Positions 27,601 through 36,607 are shown, counted from the stretch's first letter. The stretch: 64,000 nt of DNA from Bacteroidia bacterium (GCA_030427245.1 JAUHXA010000010.1:1-64000); one strand, 5' to 3'. Notes: generated by a model not told the origin, from the letters alone. Numbers and translations are program-made.

Positions 27601-30600
27601 ACCACACCTTATCCCTATCAAATGCGCTTGCAGGTGCAAACAACACCCGATAATAACTACGATGTGGAAACAGGGCGAGGTTGTGTTTATACGTCTTCGT
27701 GCCTCAACAAATATACCCCAATCAACAACATAGAGTTGGGCTATGATGGGCGACTGTATTTTCAAAAACAAACCACCAACAAGTTATACGTTGTCCCAGA
27801 AACCAACCTGCCAATGCCACAACGTTTGATACCTGGCGATGTGGATTTGAGTACACCCGACTCTCCAAATCTTCCTGTAAGTGGCGCAATTAGTGCCTTT
27901 CCACAGTCCATTGATGGCTACCAATACCTTCCTCCAAATTTTGCCAAATTCAATATCCCTGTCCAAATCGAAGACTGTCATGGTTGTTTGGATGCCGAAG
28001 AATTTCCTGTGACGGTCGAACTGCAAACGGCAGAAGGCGAATTGATAAAAGCAGAGCTAATTTCAGAATGTCCCGCTGCCATCGAAGTTTGTTTGGATAT
28101 CAGTCTTCAATACCGTTTGTTTTACAATGGAATGTACATCGAAGATATTTTGAAGGCAGGAAAATTGTGGGACGAACTGCCCTATACTTTTCGGCAAAAT
28201 ACGGACATAGATTTGGTCTTGGAGGAGTTCCCTCCTCTGTGTTTGGGAGAAGAAGCGAGAATTTTACAAGCGACTCCTATTGGTGGTGAATTTTCAGGAA
28301 ATGGCGTAGAAAATGGCATTTTTTACCCTTCCATTGCAGGCTTGGGAACGCACACGATTTACTACGAATATACCGACCCCGAAACCGAATGTGTCGCTTT
28401 GGAGAGTATGAAAATTGAAGTAGTCGGCATAGAGATAGATGCTGGTGAAGCCCAAACGATTTGCCCTACCCAAAGTGTTCAATTGCAGGCTTCAGTTGCG
28501 CCTAATTACCTATGGACTCCTTCAATGGGTCTCGACCAAACCGACATCGCCAATCCAATAGCCAGCCCCATCGAAACCACCACTTATCGAGTCGAAGCTG
28601 TGGATGCAAATGGCTGCATGGCTTTTGATGAAGTGACCGTTTATGTCGCTCCTCTTCCCGTTTACTCAGTAATTGTAGTTGATACAAGTATTTGTAAAGG
28701 TGATACAGTGGCGATAGATATGTCCACTATTCTTTCTCCAATCTCGAACTATACCTATACTTGGAGTCCAACAGAAAGTTTGTCAAATCCCAATATTGCC
28801 AACCCCATTTTCCATCTCAGCGAGAGCCAACACTATTCCTTGAATATTCGGAATGAGATTGGATGCGGAGTAATTGTTCCTGCCTTTTTTCAAGTAGAAA
28901 TTTTGGAGGCAGAGCTGGATTTGGGCGAAAACCTGCAAAGCAAATGTGGCGAAAGCGTCACCTTAAATGCGCCCGAAGGAAATGTTTACAATTGGTTTCC
29001 AACAACAAATCTAAGCTGCAATGACTGCCAAAACCCAACTGCTATTTTAAATGAAAATACAACATTTCATTTAGTTTACGAAGACTTCAATGGTTGTGTG
29101 GCGGAGGATTCGATTACCGTTGAAGTGATGGAAGCGACTTTGGATTTGGGCGAAAACCTGCAAAGCAAATGTGGCGAAAGCATCACCTTAAATGCGCCAG
29201 AAGGAAATATTTACAATTGGTTTCCTTCAACAAATCTTAGCTGCAATGACTGCCAAAACCCAACGGCAATACTCAATGAAACCACCACTTTTCATTTAAT
29301 TTTTGAAGACTTCACTGGCTGTGTGGCGGAGGATTCAATTACCGTTGAAGTGGTCGCTGCCACTTTGGATTTGGGCGAAAACCTGCAAAGCAAATGTGGC
29401 GAAAGCATCACCTTAAATGCGGCCGAAGGAAACAGCTACAATTGGTTTCCTTCAATGAATCTAAGCTGCAATGACTGCCAAAACCCTACGGCAATACTCA
29501 ATGAAACCACCACTTTTCATTTAATTTTTGAAGACTTCAATGGTTGTGGGGCGGAAGATTCGATTACCGTTGAAGTGGTCGCTGCCACTTTGGATTTGGG
29601 CGAAAACCTGCAAGTCACTTGTAGTGAAAGCATCACTTTGAATGCACCCGAAGGAAATACCTACAATTGGTTTCCTTCAACAAATCTTAGCTGCAATGAT
29701 TGTCAAAACCCTACGGCAATACTCAATGAAACCACCACTTTTCATTTAATTTTTGAAGACTTCAATGGTTGTGTGGCGGAAGATTCGATTACCATCGAAG
29801 TGGTGGAAGCGACTTTGGATATAGGTGAAAACTTGCAAGTAGGTTGTGGTGAAAGCATCACCTTAAATGCGCCCGAAGGAAATATTTACAATTGGTTTCC
29901 TTCAACAAATCTTAGCTGCAATGATTGTCAAAATCCTACGGCTACACTGAATGAAACGACTACTGTGTATTTGATTTTTGAAGACTTCAATGGCTGTGTG
30001 GCGGAAGATTCGATTACCATTGAAGTGGTTGAAGAAGTAGAAACGGTTTTGGAGGAATATGCTTTTTGCGAAGTTGGAAATGTAGTTTTGGAGGCAGGGA
30101 ATTTTGATGTTTACGAATGGTCGAATGGTTCGAGTATGGCTTCTATTGAAGTGGAAAATGAAGGGGTTTATTCGGTTACTTTGACCAATGCAGAGGGCTG
30201 CAAATTGGTGAAAAAAATGCACGTTTTGGAGTACGAACAGCCACAGGCAACGATTGAAGGAGAAGCAGAAATATTGGAGGGGGAAACAACGGTTTTGACT
30301 GTTTTACCCAAATTTGAATTGTATGAATGGTCAAATTCCACTACCAATCAAACCATTGCTGTTTCTTCATCTGGCATTTATGCGGTAACAGTGACGAATA
30401 CAAACAACTGTACCGCAACAACTTCTTTTGCTTTTCATGTTTTGCCCATTGACACCTTACCAACCGATACACTCCCCACAGACACGATTCCCGAACTACC
30501 GACTGATACGATTCCCGATCCACCTATTGAAGTGGATTTGGAAAACAAATTGGTTGTTCCTACTGCTTTTTCTCCGAATGGTGATGGCATCAACGATGTG

Positions 30601-30816
30601 TTTTTGATTCGTGGTCAAAACATCGTAGATATTCACTACTCGATTTACAACCGTTGGGGGCAGAAGGTGTTTGAAGCAGGGAATTTATTGGCTGTTTGGG
30701 ATGGAAGATTCAAAGGGCAAGATTTGGATTTGGGAACTTATGTGGTGGATGTTTGGGTGCGATTTGAGGACGGAAGGGAAGAAATTAGAAGGAGTTGGGT
30801 GGTTTTGATTAGGTGA
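24622..30816 (+). CDS. Giant secreted subtilase (S8) with Ig/PKD-like repeats and T9SS type B sorting domain
   Basis: The protein has 2064 residues. A signal peptide covers residues 1-27. Residues 52-77 are encoded by an inserted dyad repeat. The peptidase S8 domain follows (about 170-475) with D199 in VAIVDDAV, H261 in HGTHCAG, N354 in AAAGN and S416 in NGTSMACP. Next come a PKD-like domain (ACAGEAVQFFD), a large unassigned beta-rich part, and five nearly identical 75-residue repeats (about 1432-1806). Another two Ig-like units and a TDT-P linker precede the C-terminal domain (VPTAFSPNGDGINDVF, YNRWGQKVFE, WDG), which is the gliding-motility-associated type B signal for the type IX secretion system. 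It should be exported and cell-attached or released as a protease or adhesin. It is probably monocistronic. Confidence 0.92.
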   Translation: MKNAMCTKIYLLLISVFVFHSLQTLQANNCYEICLDDQIVKSNWCPLAAINPPLTPPKKGIYTSSRENSPFEGGKGDVSQWVKGELLLKLKQKENLTQLRQALSFKKYNIAAIESAFPRLQKMEKVYRVYFKKTEFTSKLLTDIPALPYIEYVEQIPIYQTFYTPNDLHSSQWNLTQIQAETAWDFVQGSENTVVAIVDDAVELTHEDLAANIWQNQGEVPNNGVDDDGNGYVDDIQGYDVADDDNNPNPPSNADAHHFSHGTHCAGIISAVTDNNKGIAAIGGNVELMVVKTKESTTSGSSLQAGMEGVEYAIAAGADVISMSWGGPAYSQTLQDLMTIAHEKGIVLVAAAGNSDTNAPMYPASYEHVISVGATNQEDEKAFFSNYGDKIDVMAPGFEIWSTVAGNSYDFKNGTSMACPLVAGLAGLMLSYDANISPNDIEECLKSSSENIDTQNSAYLGQIGAGRINAFDALACLRVPPTAFFEANLETACAGEAVQFFDRSLGADIDSWAWTFENATPAVSNLKNPIVSFNDNGIFEVELTVTNPLGSHTTSKTIQIQPPTAIISGNSIIHEGENTAFKITFTGSPPFYITYTDGETEQSVGEITENPFYVVFAPEKTATYSLVNMSSTICEGMVEGVAEVSVLPPPTYADATGSGLPIWPFVSSQENTCEVFTWYPEENWELMDCPFNSTAVASAVGLTPCGEALFYVYHTGEDAPNQLFVTDVNTQPLHIEGMNALMFDKELQLVSVPEAFNEWYLIYSIYTDEILAGGRTAYTPTNIVYSRFFYDGNIFYFIEKDIVLEASGQLRTYTHGKAISQRMGADEDFHYLYACRRKSNSNTLSLDRFVIDNQNIRWDKGTNSTQEDFWNLTISGSPIEISPKGDKMVVVSRNQSYTAADLLIFDLEPFGLSTMQKISLGKLTLMPDFENLFEPMKLEDVAENIEGLGFLKNMPRKIFDTEFSPSGDFLYFSNGGFVSSNYTNVTYLGQIDLTTPYPYQMRLQVQTTPDNNYDVETGRGCVYTSSCLNKYTPINNIELGYDGRLYFQKQTTNKLYVVPETNLPMPQRLIPGDVDLSTPDSPNLPVSGAISAFPQSIDGYQYLPPNFAKFNIPVQIEDCHGCLDAEEFPVTVELQTAEGELIKAELISECPAAIEVCLDISLQYRLFYNGMYIEDILKAGKLWDELPYTFRQNTDIDLVLEEFPPLCLGEEARILQATPIGGEFSGNGVENGIFYPSIAGLGTHTIYYEYTDPETECVALESMKIEVVGIEIDAGEAQTICPTQSVQLQASVAPNYLWTPSMGLDQTDIANPIASPIETTTYRVEAVDANGCMAFDEVTVYVAPLPVYSVIVVDTSICKGDTVAIDMSTILSPISNYTYTWSPTESLSNPNIANPIFHLSESQHYSLNIRNEIGCGVIVPAFFQVEILEAELDLGENLQSKCGESVTLNAPEGNVYNWFPTTNLSCNDCQNPTAILNENTTFHLVYEDFNGCVAEDSITVEVMEATLDLGENLQSKCGESITLNAPEGNIYNWFPSTNLSCNDCQNPTAILNETTTFHLIFEDFTGCVAEDSITVEVVAATLDLGENLQSKCGESITLNAAEGNSYNWFPSMNLSCNDCQNPTAILNETTTFHLIFEDFNGCGAEDSITVEVVAATLDLGENLQVTCSESITLNAPEGNTYNWFPSTNLSCNDCQNPTAILNETTTFHLIFEDFNGCVAEDSITIEVVEATLDIGENLQVGCGESITLNAPEGNIYNWFPSTNLSCNDCQNPTATLNETTTVYLIFEDFNGCVAEDSITIEVVEEVETVLEEYAFCEVGNVVLEAGNFDVYEWSNGSSMASIEVENEGVYSVTLTNAEGCKLVKKMHVLEYEQPQATIEGEAEILEGETTVLTVLPKFELYEWSNSTTNQTIAVSSSGIYAVTVTNTNNCTATTSFAFHVLPIDTLPTDTLPTDTIPELPTDTIPDPPIEVDLENKLVVPTAFSPNGDGINDVFLIRGQNIVDIHYSIYNRWGQKVFEAGNLLAVWDGRFKGQDLDLGTYVVDVWVRFEDGREEIRRSWVVLIR
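24774..24850. repeat. Imperfect palindromic repeat inserted in frame in the subtilase gene
   Basis: The segment starts with CCCACCCCTGACCCC and ends with GGGGGCAAGGGGG. Its halves are imperfect reverse complements of about 30 bases each, joined at GGGAATTT and AAATTCCC. It encodes PPLTPPKKG and NSPFEGGKGD. Elements with these ends are a familiar dispersed dyad type in bacteria such as cyanobacteria and Bacteroidota. Here it lies between the signal peptide and the propeptide-like region and keeps the frame. Confidence 0.75.
28915..30039 (+). repeat. Five tandem 225-bp repeats in the subtilase gene
   Basis: Units start at 28915, 29140, 29365, 29590 and 29815, all exactly 225 bases apart. Each encodes LDLGENL, a Cys-Gly-Glu-Ser motif, YNWFP, LSCNDCQNPTA and AEDSIT: an Ig-like beta sandwich with paired cysteines. 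The units differ by only a few bases, so duplication or gene conversion is recent. Confidence 0.95.
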
Positions 30817-30895
30817 ATGAGTTAATGTGAAAAAGCTAACAAACATTAATTTTGTTAAATTTTGTCAAGAGATAAAAATATGAATGATAACTGTT

Positions 30896-30903
30896 TACCT
30901 TTG
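30896..30903 (+). promoter_or_regulatory. -7 box upstream of the beta-barrel protein gene
   Basis: TACCTTTG matches TAnnTTTG. It gives a leader of roughly 110 bases before the start at 31021. The -33 element is not clear. Confidence 0.45.
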
Positions 30904-31020
30904 CGCTCGATTTTGCTCAAAGGCACAGAAACATCTAATTAACTTGCAGTAATGAATTGTTTTAGTCGCAATTTGAGCATTGAATCAAATTATGAAATTT
31001 TTTAAAACAATTAATTAGAA

Positions 31021-31815
31021 ATGACAAGATTAAATTTTTTGACAGCTATTTTATTGGTGGCTTCCTTTGTCACTATACAAGCACAAGTAGGAGTAAAACT
31101 AGGAGGAAATTTAAGTATTACAGGAGGTTATTTTCAATCAGAAGAAGGTGAAACTGCTGGCTTCAAACCAGGTTTTCAAGGTGGTTTGTTTTACAACTTG
31201 AATGTATCCGAAAAAATGGATCTCATGGTAGAGTTGAACTATGAATCAAGAGGTACGATTTCAAAAAAAGATTACACCATGAACTTTCCTGTTCAAGACC
31301 CTACAACGGGTACTGTTTTGGGAATTGGTCAATACGATGTCAGTCAGGAAGCAAATTCTGTTCAGTCTTACATCAATCTTCCGATTTTGGCTGTTTTTGG
31401 TGGCGAAAAATTGAAGTATTATGTAGGGCCCAATGTAGGTTTTTTGTTGTCAGGAAAAGCCGACTTTACCCGAACGATTGACATCACACTGGCAGACACT
31501 CCTGCTGGCACTATCGAAACAGATTTGGAAGAAGTGGACTGGCAAGATTACGATTCCTTCAAAAACATTTTTACCACTGCTCCTGCAGAAGATGGAGATT
31601 TTTTGAATTCTGTAATGGTAGGAATCAATGTAGGTGCTATGTATTCTATTTCAGAAAACATGTTCCTTGATTTGAGAGTCAGTCAAGAATTAACCGATTC
31701 TACCAATGATCATTACGACAACAGCATTTACCCTTCTGATGACTTTTCTTTTGAAAGCCGAAGTGATTCGGATAGAAATCTTAGCTTTCAGTTGAGCATT
31801 GGCTACAAATTCTAA
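31021..31815 (+). CDS. Outer-membrane beta-barrel protein (PorT/OMP_b-brl_2 type)
   Basis: The 264-residue protein has a signal peptide ending at QAQ (residue 22) and begins with VGVKLGGNLSITGG, a typical opening of the outer-membrane beta-barrel family PF13568. Alternating strands such as DLMVELNYESRG, YYVGPNVGFLLSG and LDLRVSQELTD follow. The last strand ends with NLSFQLSIGYKF, a usual BAM-recognised aromatic terminus. Its role (porin, structural or adhesin) cannot be told. It has its own promoter and terminator. Confidence 0.85.
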   Translation: MTRLNFLTAILLVASFVTIQAQVGVKLGGNLSITGGYFQSEEGETAGFKPGFQGGLFYNLNVSEKMDLMVELNYESRGTISKKDYTMNFPVQDPTTGTVLGIGQYDVSQEANSVQSYINLPILAVFGGEKLKYYVGPNVGFLLSGKADFTRTIDITLADTPAGTIETDLEEVDWQDYDSFKNIFTTAPAEDGDFLNSVMVGINVGAMYSISENMFLDLRVSQELTDSTNDHYDNSIYPSDDFSFESRSDSDRNLSFQLSIGYKF

Positions 31816-31873
31816 AAAAGTAGAAATGTTCATTTCTATGAATCAATCAGGAACATTGTAAACTTAGCAATAA

Positions 31874-31911
31874 AAAAGGGGCTAATTCCAAATCGGAGTT
31901 AGCCCCTTTTT
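31874..31911 (+). terminator. Strong Rho-independent terminator after the beta-barrel gene
   Basis: AAAAGGGGCTAATTCC (31874-31889) pairs with GGAGTTAGCCCCTTTT (from 31895), with one mismatch-type bulge, followed by a T-run. The rest of 31816-32182 shows no gene. Confidence 0.88.
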
Positions 31912-32182
31912 CTGTATTTTTTTTATTCAAACTGTATAAAGGAACTTTTCTTCCTAAAATCCAGTTGAACCAAACGACAATTCTAAATACAAACCAAACC
32001 TCAAAAAACTCAAAGCCATGTTTTTCTATTGGACATACTCCATTTCGTAAGTTTAAATCAATTTTTTAATCATTTCAAAATCTGAATGTTATGCGAGTCA
32101 CAAGCAAACATACCTGCAATTATTTGTCTGGAGGTTTCCTCCATCAAACCAATTTTACAACCTATTTTAACTTTTGTGTATC

Positions 32183-33568
32183 ATGGCTAATCGTCAAAAA
32201 AGACGACTTGCTGCCGAGCGCATTGCAGCGAAGGAGGCACAATTGCAGCAAGTCTTTCAACTATCTAATAGAAAAAAACGGCTAAAGAAAAAACCGCTTA
32301 AAACCTTAAATCACCTCAAAAAAGTAAATTTTAAATACTGCAAATTGTCCAAAGTGGAGCAAACTGATTTGGCATTGATTTTCGACAATTTTGCACAAAA
32401 TAACAAACAGCGTAATCATTGTCCAATCGACACAATCTATCATTTTTTGCGCTGCCTCATTAAAAAGAATGTCCTACATCTGCTTACCAAAGGCGATTGG
32501 GACGAAAAAGAAGCCTTACGAATCGTTTTGGAGCATCGCCGTGAGTGGGTGCGACCTATTGAAGAATGGAAAACTCCAAAAACCAAACACAAGGATGCCT
32601 TGTTTGCTCATTTGGTTCGACATTTATTTGCGAAGTATTATGTGCCTCTGTTTCTGGACGAAGCATGGTGGGGCAAACATGCTGGCAATCATTCGGGGTA
32701 CAACAAACCAAATCAGTCTCGTCCTCAAAATGAGTATTTTATTCATTGGTTTCTACACATTGCTAAGGGCAACAATATCCGAACTGCACAGCAACTCCCC
32801 TTTCCGCTTACCAAAAAAATGGCGCACTATTTCCTTCAATCTCACGAACATGTCTATATTACTGAAGCCTTTCGTCGGGCACAGGTTTTGGCAATGGGGG
32901 GTAGCAAACGACAAGCCAAGTTAATTATCCGAACTCGGTTGGGAGGTAATTTGGAACACAACGATTTTTGGGAGCAAGTCGTTCGTTTTTTGTTGCGTTA
33001 TCCCGAATTGAAGCTGCGAGAAATCAAGCAAATAGTGGATTTTATCCATTTCCAAAAATACGAAACCCCATGGATAGAAGACCTGCAAGGCGAAAAATTG
33101 GATTTTCCGCCTATTCAACCGAATTGGCAAATCAAAGGTAAAACGCTGGCATCTGTTCGACGAGAAATGCAGCGTTGGCAACAGATTCCCAATGACTATC
33201 TGCAAGCTGTTGAAAACTTGACTTGGAAGCCTTTTCCAATTGCAGATTTTGAAGTGAAGAAAGAGGACGGTACAATTTACCGCATCCAACAAATCACGCA
33301 ATTGCATCAATTGTATCGCGAAGGAATAGCTATGAATCACTGCGTTGGAACGTACTGTCAAGCGTGTAAGAACGGGGAAACTTCTATTTGGAGTTTGTGG
33401 TATGAAAAATCAGACGGAAACTGCAAACGTTTGGTAACCATTGAAGTGAATCAATACCGTAAATTGCAGCAAATGTATCAGAAGAACAATGAAGAGCCGA
33501 GCAAATTGGAGAAAAGCATCATTCGAGAATGGGCGAAAAAGGAAAAGATTCGGGTTTTGAATGAATGA
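32183..33568 (+). CDS. PcfJ-like domain protein
   Basis: The 461-residue protein has a basic N-terminus (ANRQKRRLAAERIAAKEAQ) and a C-terminal region of the PcfJ type: ITQLHQLYREGIAMNHCVGTYC, then SIWSLW, then LVTIEVNQ. PcfJ-like proteins were first noted on conjugative plasmids but are also found on chromosomes. Their function is unknown. The ATG at 32183 is used over a TTG at 32174. It ends 8 bases before the stop of the convergent AAA/PD-(D/E)XK gene. Confidence 0.75.
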   Translation: MANRQKRRLAAERIAAKEAQLQQVFQLSNRKKRLKKKPLKTLNHLKKVNFKYCKLSKVEQTDLALIFDNFAQNNKQRNHCPIDTIYHFLRCLIKKNVLHLLTKGDWDEKEALRIVLEHRREWVRPIEEWKTPKTKHKDALFAHLVRHLFAKYYVPLFLDEAWWGKHAGNHSGYNKPNQSRPQNEYFIHWFLHIAKGNNIRTAQQLPFPLTKKMAHYFLQSHEHVYITEAFRRAQVLAMGGSKRQAKLIIRTRLGGNLEHNDFWEQVVRFLLRYPELKLREIKQIVDFIHFQKYETPWIEDLQGEKLDFPPIQPNWQIKGKTLASVRREMQRWQQIPNDYLQAVENLTWKPFPIADFEVKKEDGTIYRIQQITQLHQLYREGIAMNHCVGTYCQACKNGETSIWSLWYEKSDGNCKRLVTIEVNQYRKLQQMYQKNNEEPSKLEKSIIREWAKKEKIRVLNE

Positions 33569-33576
33569 TTAGGTGC

Positions 33577-35184
33577 TTATTTCAAAACCTGCACCTCCCA
33601 ATCCTTGACATTGTATTCCTTGCTGCTAAAGCTGATACCCACCAAAACTATTTGTTTTGAAGTGTTTTTAAAGGCATCCGCATACTTTTGTTCTGCAATT
33701 TGATTTATTGCTTTTTCGGCAGAAGCATCTAATTTGAATTCCATGATGTAGAGGTAATCTTCTACTTCAATTTTGGCATCAACTCGCCCTTGATGTTTGC
33801 TCATTTCTACATCAATGTGAATGCCCAAAAATTTGATAACCAAATAAATGATACTGTGAAAATAGCCTTCCCAAGCCTTGAACAATTTGGCTTCATCTTC
33901 GGCAGTTGGCTCTTTTTTGTTGATTTTGGGATGCAGTTGGTAGGCAATATCCGAAAACAGGATTTTGAGTTGCTCAATAAAAGAATCCATATCGTTTTCC
34001 TTTAGAGCATCTTCAATGAATATCAGGGCTTCATCTACTGTGCTATCGGGAAGGTGAGATTTGAGTTCAATCAAATTTTGGGTAAATGATTCTTCGACTT
34101 CTTGATTCGGATAGCCCAAAAAATAGGTCGGTCGTCCTATTTTCAAGGTTTTCTTTTTGATGGTTAAATAACCTGTTTGAAAAAGTAGATGCTTAAAATC
34201 CAAGTGTTTGAGTGTGAATTTGTCAAAAGAACGAGAACTCCACTTGGCAGTATGGACTTTTTCTATATCTATATTTTGTTTTTTGATGACCTTCAATAAA
34301 AGCGTTGGTGTACCACTTGCAAACCAAAAATTGCCGAACTCGCCTTTTGAAAAGAAATTCAACAAAGAAAAAGGATTGTAAACAAAAGTTTTTCCGTCCC
34401 AAGAATACCCATTGTACCAACGTTTCAATTCTCGCAACAAAGTTTTTTTCTGCAAACCCAAGTCGAAGGCAATTTTTTCTATATAAGCAGCAAAATCTCG
34501 CTCCAATTCCTCTTGTGTCACGCCACACAAATCCAAACCCAAAGGGTCTATGGTTAAGTCTCTCGGATTGTTTAGCTCTGAAAAAATGGAAGTTTTAGAA
34601 AACTTACTGATACCTGTAATAAATAAAAAATGAACATGGGAGTCGACAACTCCGTCCTTCAATGCCCCATAAAAATTTCTAAGCGTATCTCTATTCGTTT
34701 CTGCTTTTTTGAAATCTTCAATAAAGTCAATAATAGGTTTGTCGTATTCATCAATCAAAATCGCCACATTCCGTTCAGTAGAAAGAGTTTTGATGAGTTC
34801 AGCAAATTTTTCTTTGGAAGTATCTTTTTGTAAACTCACTTGATTCTTCTTTCCCAAATCATCTAAATACCTACAAAGAGATTTTTCCAAATCTTGATTT
34901 TTATAGTCTATCTCTGTCATAGACAGACGAATAACAGGACGTGGTTGCCAATCTATTTTGTCATAAATCCACAATCCTTTGAACAATTCTTTGTTTCCCA
35001 AAAAGATTTGTTCCATTGTCGAAACCAATAGTGATTTGCCAAAACGGCGTGGACGAGAAAGGAAATTGGGCTTACTTCCTGTAATTATTCGGTAAATTTG
35101 CTGCGTCTTATCAACATACAGCGCATTTTTTTTGACGATGCCTGGAAAATCCGACTCTCCTATGGGTAATGCTTTTAGTGTCAT
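33577..35184 (-). CDS. AAA-ATPase-like protein with C-terminal PD-(D/E)XK nuclease domain (copy 2)
   Basis: This is a same-length (535-residue) close relative of the gene at 12501-14108, with the same RPRRFGKS P-loop, NVAILIDEYD Walker B and C-terminal GRVDAKIEV and IMEFKLD nuclease motifs. Identity is highest in the C-terminal third and lower in the first 20 residues and around residues 95-110. It starts only 23 bases from the divergent MATE gene, leaving no room for two ordinary promoters. Function is unknown, as for copy 1. Confidence 0.85.
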   Translation of the reverse strand: MTLKALPIGESDFPGIVKKNALYVDKTQQIYRIITGSKPNFLSRPRRFGKSLLVSTMEQIFLGNKELFKGLWIYDKIDWQPRPVIRLSMTEIDYKNQDLEKSLCRYLDDLGKKNQVSLQKDTSKEKFAELIKTLSTERNVAILIDEYDKPIIDFIEDFKKAETNRDTLRNFYGALKDGVVDSHVHFLFITGISKFSKTSIFSELNNPRDLTIDPLGLDLCGVTQEELERDFAAYIEKIAFDLGLQKKTLLRELKRWYNGYSWDGKTFVYNPFSLLNFFSKGEFGNFWFASGTPTLLLKVIKKQNIDIEKVHTAKWSSRSFDKFTLKHLDFKHLLFQTGYLTIKKKTLKIGRPTYFLGYPNQEVEESFTQNLIELKSHLPDSTVDEALIFIEDALKENDMDSFIEQLKILFSDIAYQLHPKINKKEPTAEDEAKLFKAWEGYFHSIIYLVIKFLGIHIDVEMSKHQGRVDAKIEVEDYLYIMEFKLDASAEKAINQIAEQKYADAFKNTSKQIVLVGISFSSKEYNVKDWEVQVLK

Positions 35185-35207
35185 ATCTCGAAGATAATAA
35201 ATAATCC

Positions 35208-36500
35208 ATGAACAAAGAAATTCTCCGTCTCGCCATTCCCAACATCATTAGTAATGTTTCGGTGCCGCTTTTGAGCAGTGTCGACACGGCTTTGATGGGG
35301 CGATTTTCGGAAATACATATTGGGGCAGTAGGTGTGGGTGCAATGATTTTCAACTTTTTGTACTGGAGTTTTGGTTTTTTGAGGATGGGTACGACGGGCA
35401 TCACCGCACAAGCCTACGGCAAATCCGCCCCTTCCGAAATGATGCAAACTTTGGGCAGGGCGATGTTGGTAGGGTTGATTGGAGCAGTGGTTGTTTTTTT
35501 GCTGCAAGTTCCCTTTGCCGCAGTTGTTTTTCCGTTGATGAACATTGAAGGGGAACAGTTGGCTTTGGTGGAACGCTATTTTTATATCCGAATATGGGAT
35601 GCACCCGCTACTTTGGGCTTGTTCGCCATGATGGGTTGGTTTTTCGGGATGCAAAATGCGGTTTTTCCGATGGTGCTGACCATTGCCATCAATTGGGTCA
35701 ATATAGTGGCAAGTTATGTGCTGATTTACTCTTACGGATTGGACATTGAAGGAGTGGCTTGGGGAACGGTGATTGCCCAATATTTCGGTTTGTTGTTCGC
35801 TGTTGGGATGTTCATTTTTCGCTACCGTCAATTGTGGACACATCTTTCTCAAAAAGCCCTCTTAGAAATCAAAGCCTTCAAATCTTTCCTCAACATTAAT
35901 AGCGACATTTTCATCAGAACTTTGTGTCTGACCTTTGCCTTTGGCTTTTTCTACAGTCAGTCTGCAAAAGGCGGCGATATGGTCTTAGCGGTCAATGTGA
36001 TTTTGCTGCAATTTGTGAATTGGATGTCGTATGCGGTGGATGGTTTTGCCTTTGCTTCGGAGAGCTTGGTCGGCAAGTACAAGGGCGCAAACAAGCCCGA
36101 TGAACTTCGCCAAACGATTTTATTGAATTTTGCTTGGGGAATGGGTTTTGCGCTGTTGTTCAGTATCGTATATGCACTTCAAGGTGAATATCTGCTGTCT
36201 TTTTTCACCAATCAAACGGACGTTTTCAATGCAACTTTGCCTTATTTGTTTTGGATGGTGGTTTTTCCTTTGTTGAGTACGCCTTGTTATATCTGGGATG
36301 GCATTTTAATTGGTCTAACGGCTTCTAAAAGCCTCAAAAATACCATGCTACTTTCACTTGCTTTTTACCTTGCCGTTTTTTATGCTTTTGATATGGGCTC
36401 GACTAATGACCTGCTTTGGCTGTCATTGCTGATTTTGATGGTGGTGAGAGGGGTGATTCAGACGGGGTATTATTGGTGGTTTGGGAGTGAGATTAGGTGA
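35208..36500 (+). CDS. MATE-family efflux transporter (DinF-like)
   Basis: The 430-residue membrane protein has about twelve hydrophobic segments and a MATE N-terminus: LRLAIPNIISNVSVPLLSSVDTALMGRFSE, with the QAYGKS and AWGTVIAQY segments later. DinF-like MATE proteins export cationic drugs or other metabolites in exchange for H+ or Na+. The start is 23 bases from the oppositely oriented AAA/PD-(D/E)XK gene, so its promoter must lie inside that gene's 5' end. Confidence 0.9.
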   Translation: MNKEILRLAIPNIISNVSVPLLSSVDTALMGRFSEIHIGAVGVGAMIFNFLYWSFGFLRMGTTGITAQAYGKSAPSEMMQTLGRAMLVGLIGAVVVFLLQVPFAAVVFPLMNIEGEQLALVERYFYIRIWDAPATLGLFAMMGWFFGMQNAVFPMVLTIAINWVNIVASYVLIYSYGLDIEGVAWGTVIAQYFGLLFAVGMFIFRYRQLWTHLSQKALLEIKAFKSFLNINSDIFIRTLCLTFAFGFFYSQSAKGGDMVLAVNVILLQFVNWMSYAVDGFAFASESLVGKYKGANKPDELRQTILLNFAWGMGFALLFSIVYALQGEYLLSFFTNQTDVFNATLPYLFWMVVFPLLSTPCYIWDGILIGLTASKSLKNTMLLSLAFYLAVFYAFDMGSTNDLLWLSLLILMVVRGVIQTGYYWWFGSEIR

Positions 36501-36503
36501 GGG

Positions 36504-36607
36504 TTTTGAACAGGAACTTTTAGATGGAAAGGAAGCTTGTATTGGGTGGTGAAAGGAAACCTTAAATCAAGTGGGCTTCCTTTCTATTATTTCTTCTTGT
36601 TCAAAGC
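36504..36607. repeat. Dyad made of two inverted copies of the dispersed 31-bp repeat
   Basis: The left arm (36504-36535) is the reverse complement, with several mismatches, of the right arm (36575-36607). Both are versions of the repeat at 2146-2176 and 16869-16899. The arms carry GGAAAGGAAGC and GCTTCCTTTC at the inner ends, and TTTTGAAC and GTTCAAA at the outer ends. The whole could fold as a hairpin after the MATE gene. Confidence 0.6.

Noticed and set aside
28915-30039. Possible CRISPR-like regular repeat
   Set aside because: The 225-bp units are coding throughout, with no short repeat/unique spacer alternation.
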